From assembly GCF_001402875.1 (NCBI RefSeq), contig NZ_CP012946.1:3140001-3204000 (forward strand): a stretch of 64,000 bases of DNA. The letters run 5' to 3'. Positions within the stretch are counted from its first letter, which is position 1; the number at the start of each line of letters is the position of its first letter. Shown piece after piece: positions 1-8,103 of this stretch. Both the position numbers and the translations under genes were made by a program. The notes beneath the pieces were generated by a model. That model was not told the DNA's origin. It searched no databases and was given only the letters and a program-made list of their open reading frames with translations. This DNA is from Blastochloris viridis. Its GTDB lineage: Bacteria; Pseudomonadota; Alphaproteobacteria; Rhizobiales; Xanthobacteraceae.

Positions 1-1559
1 GGCGCGGGCTCTGGCGCCGCGGCGGCCGCGGGGTCGGGAATCGCCCCGAGCATGCGGCCGATTTCGCGGAACGCCACCCGCTCGCCAGCCGACAGCGCCG
101 AACGCGGCGTCTCCGGCTTCGCCGGCTTGGCGGGCGCCGGCTCGGCCGGGGTGCGCAGCTGCACCACGTTGGCGTCGGCGCTGCGGGCCGGCGGCGGCGC
201 GGGCTGATCGAGCGGCGCCGGCGCCGTCTCGGCAGACCGCAGCGCACGGCAGACGCCGAAGCCGCGATAGCCCTGGAACACCCGGGCGCGGTCGAACACC
301 GGCAGGCCGGCGAGGTCGACCAGCGCCAGATCATCGTAATCGGTCGACCACATCACGTTCACGCCCGACCAGGTGTCGTGCTTGGCAAGGGCGCGGCCGA
401 TGCGGCCGTCGGCGTCGAAACCGAGCCGGTCAGCAAGCTCGGCCAAGGTGCGGCCAATCACGTCGGCGGCACGCTGGCCGACCGCCTCGGCCAGTTCGGG
501 CGACACCTGGGTCAGCCGGCCGGCGGCGTCGGTCTGCCAGACGAACCGCAACGGCAGGCGGCGGGCCGGGATCGCAGACCCGGTGGCGGCAGTGGCAGCG
601 ATGGGCGGCATATCGGTCACCGGCAGGGCGGGAGCGGTGGGTGCGGCGGTCTCCGGCGCCGGCGAGCCGGCCTCGGGCGCCGCTTCAGGCGTCGCCTCGG
701 CTGGCAGCTCGGCCGGCGGCTCGGCCGGAGGTTCAGTCGCCGGCTCGGCCGGCGGTTCGGGCACCGGCGGTTCGGGCACCGGCGCGAGCGCGGCGGCAAC
801 CGGCTCCGCGACAATGGCGGCGGCAACGTCGGCACCCGCGGCAACCCGGACCGGCGCGATGGGCGCGGTGGGCACGGCAGCGGACCGGACCGGCGCGGCC
901 GGCGGCGGCGCGGCCACGGCGGCCGGCTTGAGCCATCCCAGCAGCACGCGCGCGCCACCGACGGCGAGCGCCTGCAACGTGATGCGGTGTCCTGCGACCT
1001 CCCGCACGGCCGGACCCGAGGCGGCTTCGGCGATCCAGGCCGGCGCATCGCCGACCAAAGCGTTCAGCGAGGCGGCATCGATCGGGGCCACGGCGGCCGG
1101 GCTGCGCGCCAGCACGGTGCCGGCGGCATCGGCGACGAACACCGGCGGCGCAGCGATGGCAGCGATGAGGCGGGCGACCTCGGCCAGCGGCGCGGCGGCG
1201 TCGCCGCCCTCCTCCAGCGAGGCGATGGCGATGAGGTCGCCGAGCGCGGTGGCGGTGAGGCGGCGGCAGGCGCTGGTGACCGGGGCGAAGCGGGCGCCGG
1301 GCAGGCGCAGCCGTTCCAGCCGGGTTTCGCCGCCGCGCGACAGCACTCCCCGCAGGCGGCCGAGTTCACGGCGCAGCGGCGCGGCCTCCGGCAACGCGCG
1401 CCCAAGCGTCTCCGCCCCGCCGAGGGCGGCAAGGCCGCGGGCATTGGCAAGCACCACCGTGGCGTCGGGCAACAAAGCCCACGCCGGTCCCCGCCGAACA
1501 AGCAGCCCGGCGAGCGTGGCGTCGCTGAGGGCGGCGATCAGCCGATCAAGGTCGATCAT
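1..1559 (-). CDS. PAS-domain sensor histidine kinase, N-terminal part (cut by left edge)
   Basis: Reading the minus strand from the ATG at 1559 gives one uninterrupted frame to the window edge (about 519 codons). It begins MIDLDRLIAALSDATLAGLL, continues with PAS-like segments, a long Ala/Pro/Glu-rich linker (about residues 225-320), then a second PAS-like segment around RLPLRFVWQTDAAGRLTQVS (about residues 335-430). No transmembrane segment is seen, so a soluble sensor is likely. The kinase core would lie to the left of the window; the assignment as a histidine kinase rests on resemblance to PAS-rich kinases of Bradyrhizobiaceae and is an inference. Base composition is extremely GC-rich, which keeps the opposite strand open as well, but only this frame gives a protein with recognisable domain texture. 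It is divergent from the phasin genes. Confidence 0.7.
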   Translation of the reverse strand, partial: MIDLDRLIAALSDATLAGLLVRRGPAWALLPDATVVLANARGLAALGGAETLGRALPEAAPLRRELGRLRGVLSRGGETRLERLRLPGARFAPVTSACRRLTATALGDLIAIASLEEGGDAAAPLAEVARLIAAIAAPPVFVADAAGTVLARSPAAVAPIDAASLNALVGDAPAWIAEAASGPAVREVAGHRITLQALAVGGARVLLGWLKPAAVAAPPPAAPVRSAAVPTAPIAPVRVAAGADVAAAIVAEPVAAALAPVPEPPVPEPPAEPATEPPAEPPAELPAEATPEAAPEAGSPAPETAAPTAPALPVTDMPPIAATAATGSAIPARRLPLRFVWQTDAAGRLTQVSPELAEAVGQRAADVIGRTLAELADRLGFDADGRIGRALAKHDTWSGVNVMWSTDYDDLALVDLAGLPVFDRARVFQGYRGFGVCRALRSAETAPAPLDQPAPPPARSADANVVQLRTPAEPAPAKPAKPETPRSALSAGERVAFREIGRMLGAIPDPAAAAAPEPA

Positions 1560-1723
1560 CAGTCGCGTCCGACGCTTCTTTGTAACGTTCCGAGCTTTTC
1601 TACTCGCGATATTATTAGGAACTCGTCGACGTCGCGTCCATGTCAAGGCAGGCGTCCGATCACGAAACACTTTCTTAAGGTTAACTTTGCCGGCACAACG
1701 ACGGCCCCGCGCTACCCCGCATC

Positions 1724-1745
1724 GCAACAATTATGTTGCAGTGCA
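1724..1745. promoter_or_regulatory. Candidate PhaR-type operator upstream of phasin
   Basis: A perfect inverted repeat GCAACA-atta-TGTTGC (1724-1739) runs directly into TGCA-G-TGCA (1737-1745), about 75 bases before the first phasin start. In alphaproteobacteria PhaR represses phasin genes by binding TGC/GCA-rich palindromes, so this is a plausible operator. The repeat is seen; the regulator assignment is inference. Confidence 0.45.
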
Positions 1746-1818
1746 CAATAAGCGGTGCTATCGTCCTTTTCGTTGCAGCCCGGACCTTGACGAACTCGGG
1801 CACCCAAGGAGGTTTCCA

Positions 1819-2193
1819 ATGGTCAACAAAGCCCCTCAACTCGACGTCCCGCCGGAATTGCGCGATTTCGCGGAAAAGAGCGTCGAACAGACCAAGAAGG
1901 CGGTCGACAGCTATCTCGGCGCCGCGCAGAAGGCCGTCGGCACCATCGAAGATTCCGCCGACGCGGTGCAGGCGTCGGTCAAAGACCTCGGCAAGAAGGC
2001 CATGGGCTTCGCCGAAACCAATCTGGCGGCGAGCTTCGACCTCGCCCAGCGGCTGATCCGCGCCCGCGACGTGCAGGATCTGATGCGCATCCAGACCGAG
2101 TTCGTGCAGGATCAGGTCAAGGTGCTCACCGAGCAGGCCAAGGAACTCGGCTCCATCGCCCAGAAGGCGATGAAGGTGAACACGCCGTCCTGA
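1819..2193 (+). CDS. Phasin family protein
   Basis: Protein of 124 residues, MVNKAPQLDVPPELRDFAEK..., almost entirely amphipathic helix with heptad-like spacing, rich in Ala, Lys, Glu and Gln, matching the Phasin_2 family that coats polyhydroxyalkanoate granules. The start is chosen because AAGGAGG (1806-1812) lies seven bases before the ATG; longer upstream reading in this frame is only the antisense of the sensor kinase. It is followed 113 bases later by a second phasin, with which it shares the FAEKSVEQ/DIAEKSVTQ opening, so the pair probably arose by duplication. A PhaR-like palindrome lies upstream. Confidence 0.9.
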   Translation: MVNKAPQLDVPPELRDFAEKSVEQTKKAVDSYLGAAQKAVGTIEDSADAVQASVKDLGKKAMGFAETNLAASFDLAQRLIRARDVQDLMRIQTEFVQDQVKVLTEQAKELGSIAQKAMKVNTPS

Positions 2194-2306
2194 GCGAAGG
2201 CCCGCGCAGACGCGGGCAACGACGTCGACCGGACCTGTCCCCGGGCTGCCTGCGGCGGTGGGACGGCAAGCAGTGCGCCGCCGCGACAAACTGAAGGACA
2301 ATCACC

Positions 2307-2783
2307 ATGGCCGAGTTCAAGACCGAGACCAAGCCCGTGGCCGAAGCCAAGCCGCAGAAGGCAAAGGCGGTGACGGCCGCGGAAACCGAACTGGACATGT
2401 CAGCGACGATTCGCGACATCGCGGAGAAGAGCGTGACCCAAGCCAAAGATGCCTATGACAAGATCAAGTCGGTGGCGGAAGAGACCACCGACCTGATCGA
2501 AGACACCTATGTGACCGCGAGCAAGGGCTTCTCCGACTTCAACGTGAAGGCGCTGGAAGCTGCCCGCACCAACGTCAACGCCTCGTTCGACTTCGCCCGC
2601 GCCCTCCTGCAGGTGAAGTCGGTATCGCAGGCGGTCGAGGTGACCTCCAGCCACATCCGCAAGCAGTTCGAGGTGCTGATCGACCAAAGCCGCGAGCTGA
2701 CCGAGATCGCCCAGAAGATCGCCAACGAGAGCGCCGAGCCGATCAAGGCCAGCGTCGAGAAGATCATCAAGCCGGTCCACTGA
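2307..2783 (+). CDS. Phasin family protein
   Basis: Protein of 158 residues beginning MAEFKTETKPVAEAKPQKAK, with a charged low-complexity N-terminus (about 30 residues) and then the helical phasin core (RDIAEKSVTQAKDAYDKIKS to the C-terminus). This is the common Rhizobiales phasin type acting on storage-granule surfaces. GAAGGA (2293-2298) lies eight bases before the ATG. It is the second gene of a tandem phasin pair and is closed by a strong hairpin terminator, which marks the end of the unit. Confidence 0.92.
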   Translation: MAEFKTETKPVAEAKPQKAKAVTAAETELDMSATIRDIAEKSVTQAKDAYDKIKSVAEETTDLIEDTYVTASKGFSDFNVKALEAARTNVNASFDFARALLQVKSVSQAVEVTSSHIRKQFEVLIDQSRELTEIAQKIANESAEPIKASVEKIIKPVH

Positions 2784-2817
2784 TCGGCGACCCACACCAC
2801 AAGCGCGCACCATTACC

Positions 2818-2850
2818 AATGGCCGGGCCGACGCCCGGCCATTGCTGTTT
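2818..2850 (+). terminator. Rho-independent terminator of phasin unit
   Basis: Perfect 11-bp stem AATGGCCGGGC (2818-2828) with GCCCGGCCATT (2833-2843), four-base loop CGAC, followed by GCTGTTT. It lies 35 bases after the second phasin stop. Confidence 0.85.
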
Positions 2851-3006
2851 GCGTCCGGCGCCGCCGTCGCGCGGAAACACAGCAAGCAGCGCGGCGAAGA
2901 ACGGCTTGCTGAGGCCGTTGGAGAGGAACCAGACCACCGCGCCGCTGGCCGGAGCCACGAAGGCGGTGACGTTGAGCCACTCATACTGACGGCCCCGGAC
3001 CTCGCC

Positions 3007-3097
3007 TCGTCATGCCCGCGCTCGTGGCGGGCATCCGCGCCTTAAAATCTTTTGAAATCAATGACATGGGTGACCGGGACAAGCCCGGCCATGACGA
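3007..3097. repeat. Pair of inverted GC-rich palindromic intergenic repeats
   Basis: TCGTCATGCCCG (3007-3018) reappears in reverse complement as CGGCCATGACGA near 3086-3097, and each arm is itself a hairpin (ATGCCCGC with GCGGGCAT; CCGGG with CCCGG). This matches the short dispersed palindromes common between genes in Bradyrhizobiaceae. The surrounding 2851-3294 stretch has no convincing gene; a minus-strand stretch around 2870-2985 encodes a short hydrophobic peptide that may be a gene relic. Confidence 0.6.
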
Positions 3098-3157
3098 TGG
3101 CGGGTTATCACCGAGGGCCGAGAGTATCATACGGATTCCGGTTGATTCCCTCATGAG

Positions 3158-3194
3158 ACCGGAAACAGCCTCGGTGAAAAATCCTTGATCGGGA
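3158..3194. repeat. Dispersed 37-bp repeat, copy 1
   Basis: The segment GGAAACAGCCTCGGTGAAAA followed by ATCCTTGATCGGGA (ending 3194) is nearly identical to 5069-5105, where it reads GGAAACAACCTCGCCGAAAG then ATCCTTGATCGGGA. Both copies are on the same strand in intergenic DNA. Confidence 0.7.
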
Positions 3195-3294
3195 GCAGTT
3201 GCACAACGGCCTTGGGTGTGGCGTTTTTGTTACATACATCCATGAATGTTTGATGCACACTGCAGCGCCTCACTCAAGGACAAGGAGGGCGTTC

Positions 3295-3963
3295 ATGAAA
3301 GTCTCGACGAGGGTTGCGGCACTGGTCGCGGGCGCGGTTCTCGCGACCGCTGCGGTTGCCACGACGGCGTCGGCCGCCGATCTGGCGCGCCGAGGGGTCG
3401 CAAAGTCTGCCGAATTGGTGCCGCTGTACAATTGGAGCGGCATCTATATCGGCGCCAACGCCGGCTACGGATTCAACGCCGAGGACGGTGACGATTACGG
3501 CTATAGCTATGGCGACGACGGCGGTTTTGTCGGCGGCGGCCAGATCGGGGTGAACTGGCAGTTCAACCAGTTGGTCGTCGGCGTCGAGACCGACATCCAG
3601 TATGCCGACCTCACGACCAAATACGTCACCGGCTACGAGGACGGCGTGGAGTGGTTCGGCACCGTGCGGGCGCGCGCCGGCTTCGCCATCGAGCGCTTCT
3701 TGGTCTACGCCACCGGCGGCTTCGCCTATGGCGGCGGCGACTCCGCCTATTTCAACGGCGTCAAGAACGACGACACCAAGACCGGCTGGACCGTCGGCGG
3801 CGGCTTCGAATACGCCTTCTCGCCGAACATCACCGGCCGGATCGAGGGCCTCTATGTCAGCCTCGACCGCGACGACCACGGCAGCCGCCCGGCCTATGTC
3901 GAGAAGGAACTGGAGTTCGGCGTCATCCGCGCCGGCCTGAACTTCAAGTTTTCCACCTTCTGA
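3295..3963 (+). CDS. Outer-membrane beta-barrel protein (Omp25/31-like)
   Basis: Protein of 222 residues with a clear signal peptide (MKVSTRVAALVAGAVLATAA..., cleavage after TTASA, before ADLARRG). The mature part shows alternating aromatic/hydrophobic beta strands (NWSGIYIGANAGYGF, GGQIGVNWQFNQLVVGVETD, GTVRARAGFAIERFLVYATGG, GWTVGGGFEYAFSPNITGRIEG) and ends in Phe, the usual sorting signal for the BAM complex. This is the Omp25/Omp31 small-barrel family of Rhizobiales. AAGGAGG at 3282-3288 fixes the ATG at 3295 rather than upstream in-frame starts. A GC-rich hairpin downstream (4131-4160) may end the transcript. Single-gene unit. Confidence 0.9.
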   Translation: MKVSTRVAALVAGAVLATAAVATTASAADLARRGVAKSAELVPLYNWSGIYIGANAGYGFNAEDGDDYGYSYGDDGGFVGGGQIGVNWQFNQLVVGVETDIQYADLTTKYVTGYEDGVEWFGTVRARAGFAIERFLVYATGGFAYGGGDSAYFNGVKNDDTKTGWTVGGGFEYAFSPNITGRIEGLYVSLDRDDHGSRPAYVEKELEFGVIRAGLNFKFSTF

Positions 3964-4371
3964 CCGGGACGGAAGGTCTTCTGCTCGATCGGCTCGAACT
4001 CCAGAGAATGGACTTTCGAAGCCGGCAAATCATTCCACGCGAGCTCCCTTGACCGGGAGCGGCGTGCCACCGCCACCAGGACGCCGGTTGTCGTACCCTG
4101 CCCGGCGTCACTGGTGCGGGCGCCTGCACACCGGGCGGCCGATCCATCACGGCCGCCCGGACCCTGGCCGGGCTGCGGCCGGCAGACCGCGAGCGCGCGT
4201 CCCCGGTTCACCGCCGCATCGGAGCCGGGCGAGGCTGACGCCGCGGCCAGAGTAGCCTGCCGGAGCCTTTGGCCAGGGGTGCAGGCGGGCGCGGTGGCCC
4301 TTCGTGGCCACCGCGCCCCTCGCGTGGTAAGCGAACGGCGTCCCAATCTCCATTGCCGTCAAGCCGGAGCC
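3964..4371. other. Non-coding stretch between omp and tetR
   Basis: About 400 bases without a convincing gene on either strand. Apart from the 11-bp-stem hairpin at 4131-4160 nothing notable is seen. Confidence 0.5.
4131..4160 (+). terminator. GC-rich hairpin, possible terminator of omp gene
   Basis: Perfect 11-bp stem CCGGGCGGCCG (4131-4141) with CGGCCGCCCGG (4150-4160) and an eight-base loop. There is no T-tract after it and it is 170 bases past the omp stop, so the role is uncertain. Confidence 0.35.
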
Positions 4372-4995
4372 ATGCGCCGAACCAAGGAAGAAGCCTTTCA
4401 GACCCGGAGCGATCTGCTGGACGCGGCCGAAGTTCTGTTCTGGGAGCGCGGTGTCGCCCGCACCACGCTGGAGGAGATCGCCCGCGCCGCCGGCACCACC
4501 CGCGGCGCCATCTATCACCACTTCGAGAACAAGCACGACCTCCTCCTGACGCTGCTCGACCGGCGACTGCTGCCCCACGACGACGACCTCGCCAAGATCG
4601 AAGCAGACCAGACTGCCGATCCGATCGTCGGCCTGCGCGCCTCATCGCGCACCATCCTGGAGCGGCTCGCCGACGATCCCAGCCAGCGCCGCGTCGCCGG
4701 CATCCTGCTGCAGCGCTGTGAGCCGATCGACGACATGACCGAGACCCTCGACATCCACCGCCGCACCATTCTGCGCTCGCGTGAGCGCGTGGTACGGCTG
4801 TTCGAACGGGCTGACGCCCGCGGCCAACTGGCAGCACCGTGGACGCCGCGCAGCGCCGCGGTAAGCCTGCACGCGCTGATCACCGGGCTGATCTATGGCT
4901 GGCTTCGGGCGCCGGACGACCTCGATCTGCGCCGCGACGGCTTTGCCTGTCTCGACGCATTCTTCGCCGGCATCGTGCGGCGCCACGAGGCATAG
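4372..4995 (+). CDS. TetR/AcrR-family transcriptional regulator
   Basis: Protein of 207 residues. Residues about 10-55 form the TetR helix-turn-helix: TRSDLLDAAEVLFWERGVAR, then TTLEEIARAAGTTRGAIYHHFENKHDLL, with the canonical GAIYHHF recognition-helix end. The rest is an all-helical ligand-binding domain like that of AcrR/TtgR repressors of RND pumps. The start is the ATG after CCGGAGCC; the same MRRTKE opening occurs in the decayed regulator at 6868, so the two are paralogues. No pump genes remain beside it. Ligand unknown. Confidence 0.88.
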   Translation: MRRTKEEAFQTRSDLLDAAEVLFWERGVARTTLEEIARAAGTTRGAIYHHFENKHDLLLTLLDRRLLPHDDDLAKIEADQTADPIVGLRASSRTILERLADDPSQRRVAGILLQRCEPIDDMTETLDIHRRTILRSRERVVRLFERADARGQLAAPWTPRSAAVSLHALITGLIYGWLRAPDDLDLRRDGFACLDAFFAGIVRRHEA

Positions 4996-5068
4996 GGCCG
5001 TCCGGCAACCGCAGCCACAGGTCTGCGGCGACGCGACGTCATAGGTTTTCGGATGATCACGTCGTGAT

Positions 5069-5105
5069 CCCGGAAACAACCTCGCCGAAAGATCCTTGAT
5101 CGGGA
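5069..5105. repeat. Dispersed 37-bp repeat, copy 2
   Basis: Same orientation and nearly the same sequence as 3158-3194, again in intergenic DNA just after a gene end. No ORF spans it; its function is unknown. Confidence 0.7.
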
Positions 5106-5161
5106 ATGGCTTTTTCAACGACCGGGCTACGAAACTCCGACGTGATCGGCCTGATGTCGTA

Positions 5162-5464
5162 TCACTGCCTGTCGCGGCCACGTTCCTTCAGCGCGCCGAT
5201 GAACTCCTTGACGCCGCCGCGCAGCGGATCGAACAGCGGATTGGCCTTCTCCCGCAGCATGACTTCGCTGAGAAGCTTGAGCCCGACCACCATCGACGCC
5301 GCGGCATCCGGGCTCAAGCCGGAGGCGGCACGCGCCCGCTCGATCAAGCCGATGATGTCGTCGTGGTTGGTGGCATCAAAGGAGAACGGCAGCCGCAATG
5401 CCATGCCGTCCTCCGGCACGCCGGTCGGCGTGACGGTGATGCGGTAGTTATAGTTACGGCTCAT
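5162..5464 (-). CDS. DUF3861 domain protein
   Basis: Protein of 100 residues, MSRNYNYRITVTPTGVPEDG..., with the central HDDIIGLIERARA segment and the later FIGALKERGRD end typical of the DUF3861 family, small cytoplasmic proteins of unknown function. GGAGGT sits seven bases before the chosen ATG at 5464, which rules out the longer in-frame start at 5485. It lies 45 bases downstream of the stress-protein gene on the same strand, so the two may be co-transcribed. Confidence 0.8.
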   Translation of the reverse strand: MSRNYNYRITVTPTGVPEDGMALRLPFSFDATNHDDIIGLIERARAASGLSPDAAASMVVGLKLLSEVMLREKANPLFDPLRGGVKEFIGALKERGRDRQ

Positions 5465-5509
5465 GTTCCGGACCTCCGCTCGCACGGCCCGCAGCCGCGC
5501 CCCGTGCTA

Positions 5510-6355
5510 TCAAAACACCGCCAGCAGCGGCACGCTGCTTCGCTGCAGCAGCGTCTTCGTCACGCCGCCGAACAGCCGCTCGCGGGTCATCGAGTGGCTG
5601 TAGGCGCCGATGACGATGAGATCGAGCGCATTCTGCGCGGCGAACTCGAGCAGAACGTTGGCGATCGCCCGGCCGTGCGACACCAGATTGTTCAGCGTCA
5701 CGTCAATGCCGTGGCGGCTGAGCAGCAGCGCGACGTCAGAGCCCGGCTCCTCGCCGAGACGCGAGTTCTTGGCGGCGTCGACCACGACGACGTGCATCGC
5801 CTGGGCGGTGTTGAAGAACGGCATCGCCGCGATGATGGCCCGCCGCGCCTCGCGACTGGCGTTCCAGCCCAGCATGACGCGCGCGCCGATATCGCCGCCC
5901 TTCCAGTCCTCCGGGATCAGAAGCATCGGCGTTCCGCTCGAGGCGAACTGGGCTTCGATCGCGGGCGCAAACGACGGCAAGGCGTTGAACTGGCGGACGC
6001 CGGCAATGACAAGGTCGGCGTGCAGACAGTGCAGATAAAGGAAGTCGCTGATCTCGTTCTCCAGCACCGCGCGGAACTCGAACGACACCGACTCGTTGCG
6101 GATCGACGTCTCGAACGCCCGGAACGCATCGTCGGTGGCGTCGTTCTGAAGCGCCTTCCAACGCTGGATCACCGCCTGGATCGCAGCGCTGCCGATCGCA
6201 AAGGACTCCGCCGGCACCCGCGCCCAACCCGGCGGCGAGACGAACACGCCGATCAGGTGCGCGCCGAACCGCTGGCAAATGCTCACCGCCTGACGCGCGC
6301 GCTCCATGCTTTCCGGTGACGCATCCACCAAGACGATCACAGTCTTCAGCGACAT
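5510..6355 (-). CDS. Universal stress protein, tandem UspA domains
   Basis: Protein of 281 residues starting MSLKTVIVLVDASPESMERA. Two UspA folds are present: residues 1 to about 145, and about 150-281. The second carries the ATP-binding signature near its end (VIGAYSHSMTRERLFGGVTK, G-x2-H-x9-G-x-T/S type) and the closing strand SSVPLLAV. The tandem form is usual in alphaproteobacteria. The ATG at 6355 is preferred to the one at 6388 because the UspA fold starts directly after it. Likely operon partner: the DUF3861 gene downstream. Confidence 0.88.
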   Translation of the reverse strand: MSLKTVIVLVDASPESMERARQAVSICQRFGAHLIGVFVSPPGWARVPAESFAIGSAAIQAVIQRWKALQNDATDDAFRAFETSIRNESVSFEFRAVLENEISDFLYLHCLHADLVIAGVRQFNALPSFAPAIEAQFASSGTPMLLIPEDWKGGDIGARVMLGWNASREARRAIIAAMPFFNTAQAMHVVVVDAAKNSRLGEEPGSDVALLLSRHGIDVTLNNLVSHGRAIANVLLEFAAQNALDLIVIGAYSHSMTRERLFGGVTKTLLQRSSVPLLAVF

Positions 6356-6384
6356 GGCCCGCCCCACCCATTTCTGCATGCTCG

Positions 6385-6774
6385 TCATGCGTTGGCGTCA
6401 ACACCATGCGCCGGGTTGCGCTTGCCGAACCGGTGCTTCATCCGCTCCCGCAGCGTTTGGAATGTGACGTACAACATCGGAATGAGGAAGATGCCGAGCG
6501 TGCTTGCCGCCGTCATGCCAACGAATACCGGAGTTGCAATGTCGCGCCTGGCGATCATCGATGCGCCGTTGGCGAACACCAGCGGCAACAGGCCGAGGAT
6601 GATGGCGGTCTGGCCGCCGACGCGGACCTCCTGATAGGCGCTGCCGGTCCATTCGAAGGTGCAGCCCGGCGGCAGCGCCGTCGCCGACACCTCCGCCATC
6701 GCCTTCAGCGCCACGCCGCCCGCTCGCTTCGGCGCCAGAAAAGGCGCGCTCGCGGGCGGCTCCGCGCCACTGCC
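6385..6774 (-). pseudogene. Remnant of RND efflux pump inner-membrane subunit (AcrB/MexF-like)
   Basis: The minus-strand frame reads GGVALKAMAEVSATALPPGC, then TFEWTGSAYQE, which matches the porter-domain segment of AcrB-type pumps, and jumps at once to ILGLLPLVFANG and ATPVFVGMTAASTLGIFLIPM, the last two transmembrane helices. Roughly the stretch holding helices 8 to 11 is therefore missing, and nothing of the N-terminal three quarters remains; an in-frame stop precedes the fragment. No membrane-fusion or outer-membrane partner is left. The frameshifted TetR gene beside it is presumably its former repressor. Confidence 0.75.
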
Positions 6775-6867
6775 GAGCTACACCATCAAACGGGACACGA
6801 CCGCGGAGCCGCGGAGCCCACCGCCCGGACACATCCCGGCGGCGGTGCTGGGCTGAGGAGGGAATGG

Positions 6868-7493
6868 ATGCGCCGAACCAAAGAGCAGGCCGCAGCGACG
6901 CGCCGCACCATCCTGTCGACGGCCGAAACGCTGTTCCTGGAGCGCGGCTACGACAGCGTCTCGCTCGACGAGGTCGCCGAGGCGTCCGGGGTGACCCGCG
7001 GCGCCGTGCACTGGCATTTCGGCAACAAGCAGGGTCTGCTGCTGGCGCTTCGTGACGAGATTCCCTCGCCCATGCGCGAGCTGACCGAGCGGCTTGAGAA
7101 CGACACCACCGTCGCGCCGCTGCGGGCGCTGTCGGAGTTCGTGACCGACCTTCTGGTCCAGCTGCAATCCGATCCCAGGCGACGGACCATCCTTCGCGAA
7201 CTGCTCCGGGTGGATTGGACCTCACCCAGCGCCAGCCGCCGCCGGGCGAAACCGTCCAGTGCGAACTCAGGGCGGCATTGACGCGAATTTTCGAGGCGGC
7301 GGCCCGTGGCGGCACGTTGCCGCTACCCTGGACACCCAAGGCCGCGGCGATCGCCTTCAATGCGATGCTGAGCGGATTGATCAACGAATGGGCGCGCGGC
7401 GAGACCGATTTCGAACTGGTGCCGGACGCGGTCGCCGCCGCCAACACCCTTCTCGAAGCGTGGTCGGGCGCGACCGGTTCGCTCTCGCGCTGA
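6868..7493 (+). pseudogene. TetR/AcrR regulator with frameshift
   Basis: The first frame (6868-7281) gives a good TetR N-terminus: MRRTKEQAAATRRTILSTAE, TLFLERGYDSVSLDEVAEAS, GVTRGAVHWHFGNKQGLLLA. After RELLRVDWTS (about 7220) it turns to nonsense, while another frame from about 7215 continues with TetR-like helices (LRAALTRIFEAAARGG, AAAIAFNAMLSGLINEWARG) and stops at 7493. A small indel between about 7210 and 7260 explains this. A paralogue at 4372-4995 is intact. Located next to the RND remnant and divergent from it, as acrR genes usually are. A sequencing error is possible but the decayed pump argues for a real loss. Confidence 0.7.
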
Positions 7494-7707
7494 GACACCG
7501 CAATGGCAGCGGCGCAATCGGGCCGGCCAGCGCCGAGGTCAAACGGTGGCGCATCACGGCACGGCGCCGGAAAGATCTGCCGTCAATCGCTTTAGGACAG
7601 GAATTTTGGCGGGCGACGGTCGCGGCAACACGCCGTCGGCGCAACCCTGACAGCGGCATGCGCGCCCTGCGGCGGCAACACCGTCCGGAGCACCCGCCCG
7701 CCTGCGG

Positions 7708-7872
7708 CTATTCGCCGAGCATCATCTCAACCGCCGATATGGCCCCTTCGAGGTCGGCGATTTTTCGAAGCGTCTTGTCGCTCGGAAGCGTATCGGCCTG
7801 GGCACATTGAGTCAGCAGTTCGCGTTGGGCGTTCTTCAGCCGCTCGAGCAACGCCTGCAACTGTTCGTTCAT
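7708..7872 (-). CDS. Small hypothetical coiled-coil protein (54 aa)
   Basis: Reading from the ATG at 7872 gives MNEQLQALLERLKNAQRELL, then TQCAQADTLPSDKTLRKIAD, ending LEGAISAVEMMLGE. It has two helical stretches separated by a short linker, with regular Leu spacing suggesting a coiled coil. AAGGTG lies about eight bases before the start. It is preceded by a possible GTG-started small frame whose stop overlaps this ribosome binding site. Function unknown. Confidence 0.5.
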   Translation of the reverse strand: MNEQLQALLERLKNAQRELLTQCAQADTLPSDKTLRKIADLEGAISAVEMMLGE

Positions 7873-7878
7873 TGAAAT

Positions 7879-8079
7879 TCACCTTTTGGGCGCAGCGACC
7901 ACTTCCTGACTCGTTCTGGAAGACGGCGGCCTTGTGCGTACCGTTCGCCGCGCACCACTGCAACATCTATCTGTTTCTCTCAGGCTCAACACCTGATTTC
8001 GCCAGTAGAGAAAATTCGCCGGCCGGTTCCAAGTGACAAAAACTTCATCTCCAGGTTCAAAGGGCAGCGCCAACTGCAC
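7879..8079 (-). CDS. Possible small hypothetical protein (66 aa, GTG start)
   Basis: A GTG-started frame, MQLALPFEPGDEVFVTWNRP and onward, whose TGA lies inside the ribosome binding site of the 54-residue gene. The first half looks protein-like, the second half is Arg-rich and less so. No family recognised; it may be spurious. Confidence 0.25.
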   Translation of the reverse strand: MQLALPFEPGDEVFVTWNRPANFLYWRNQVLSLRETDRCCSGARRTVRTRPPSSRTSQEVVAAPKR

Positions 8080-8103
8080 AACCGGCCGGCCTCATGTCCG
8101 CGC

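Noticed and set aside
373..2193. Long plus-strand frame opposite the sensor kinase and reading into the first phasin
   Set aside because: Very Ala/Gly/Ser-rich, no domain; it is open only because of the extreme GC content. Only the phasin part (from 1819) is real.
2767..2985. Minus-strand hydrophobic peptide (QYEWLNVTAFVAPASGAVVW... type) near the phasin terminator
   Set aside because: Looks like the end of a lost membrane protein, but it has no start signal, runs into the terminator hairpin and matches no family I know; too short to call.
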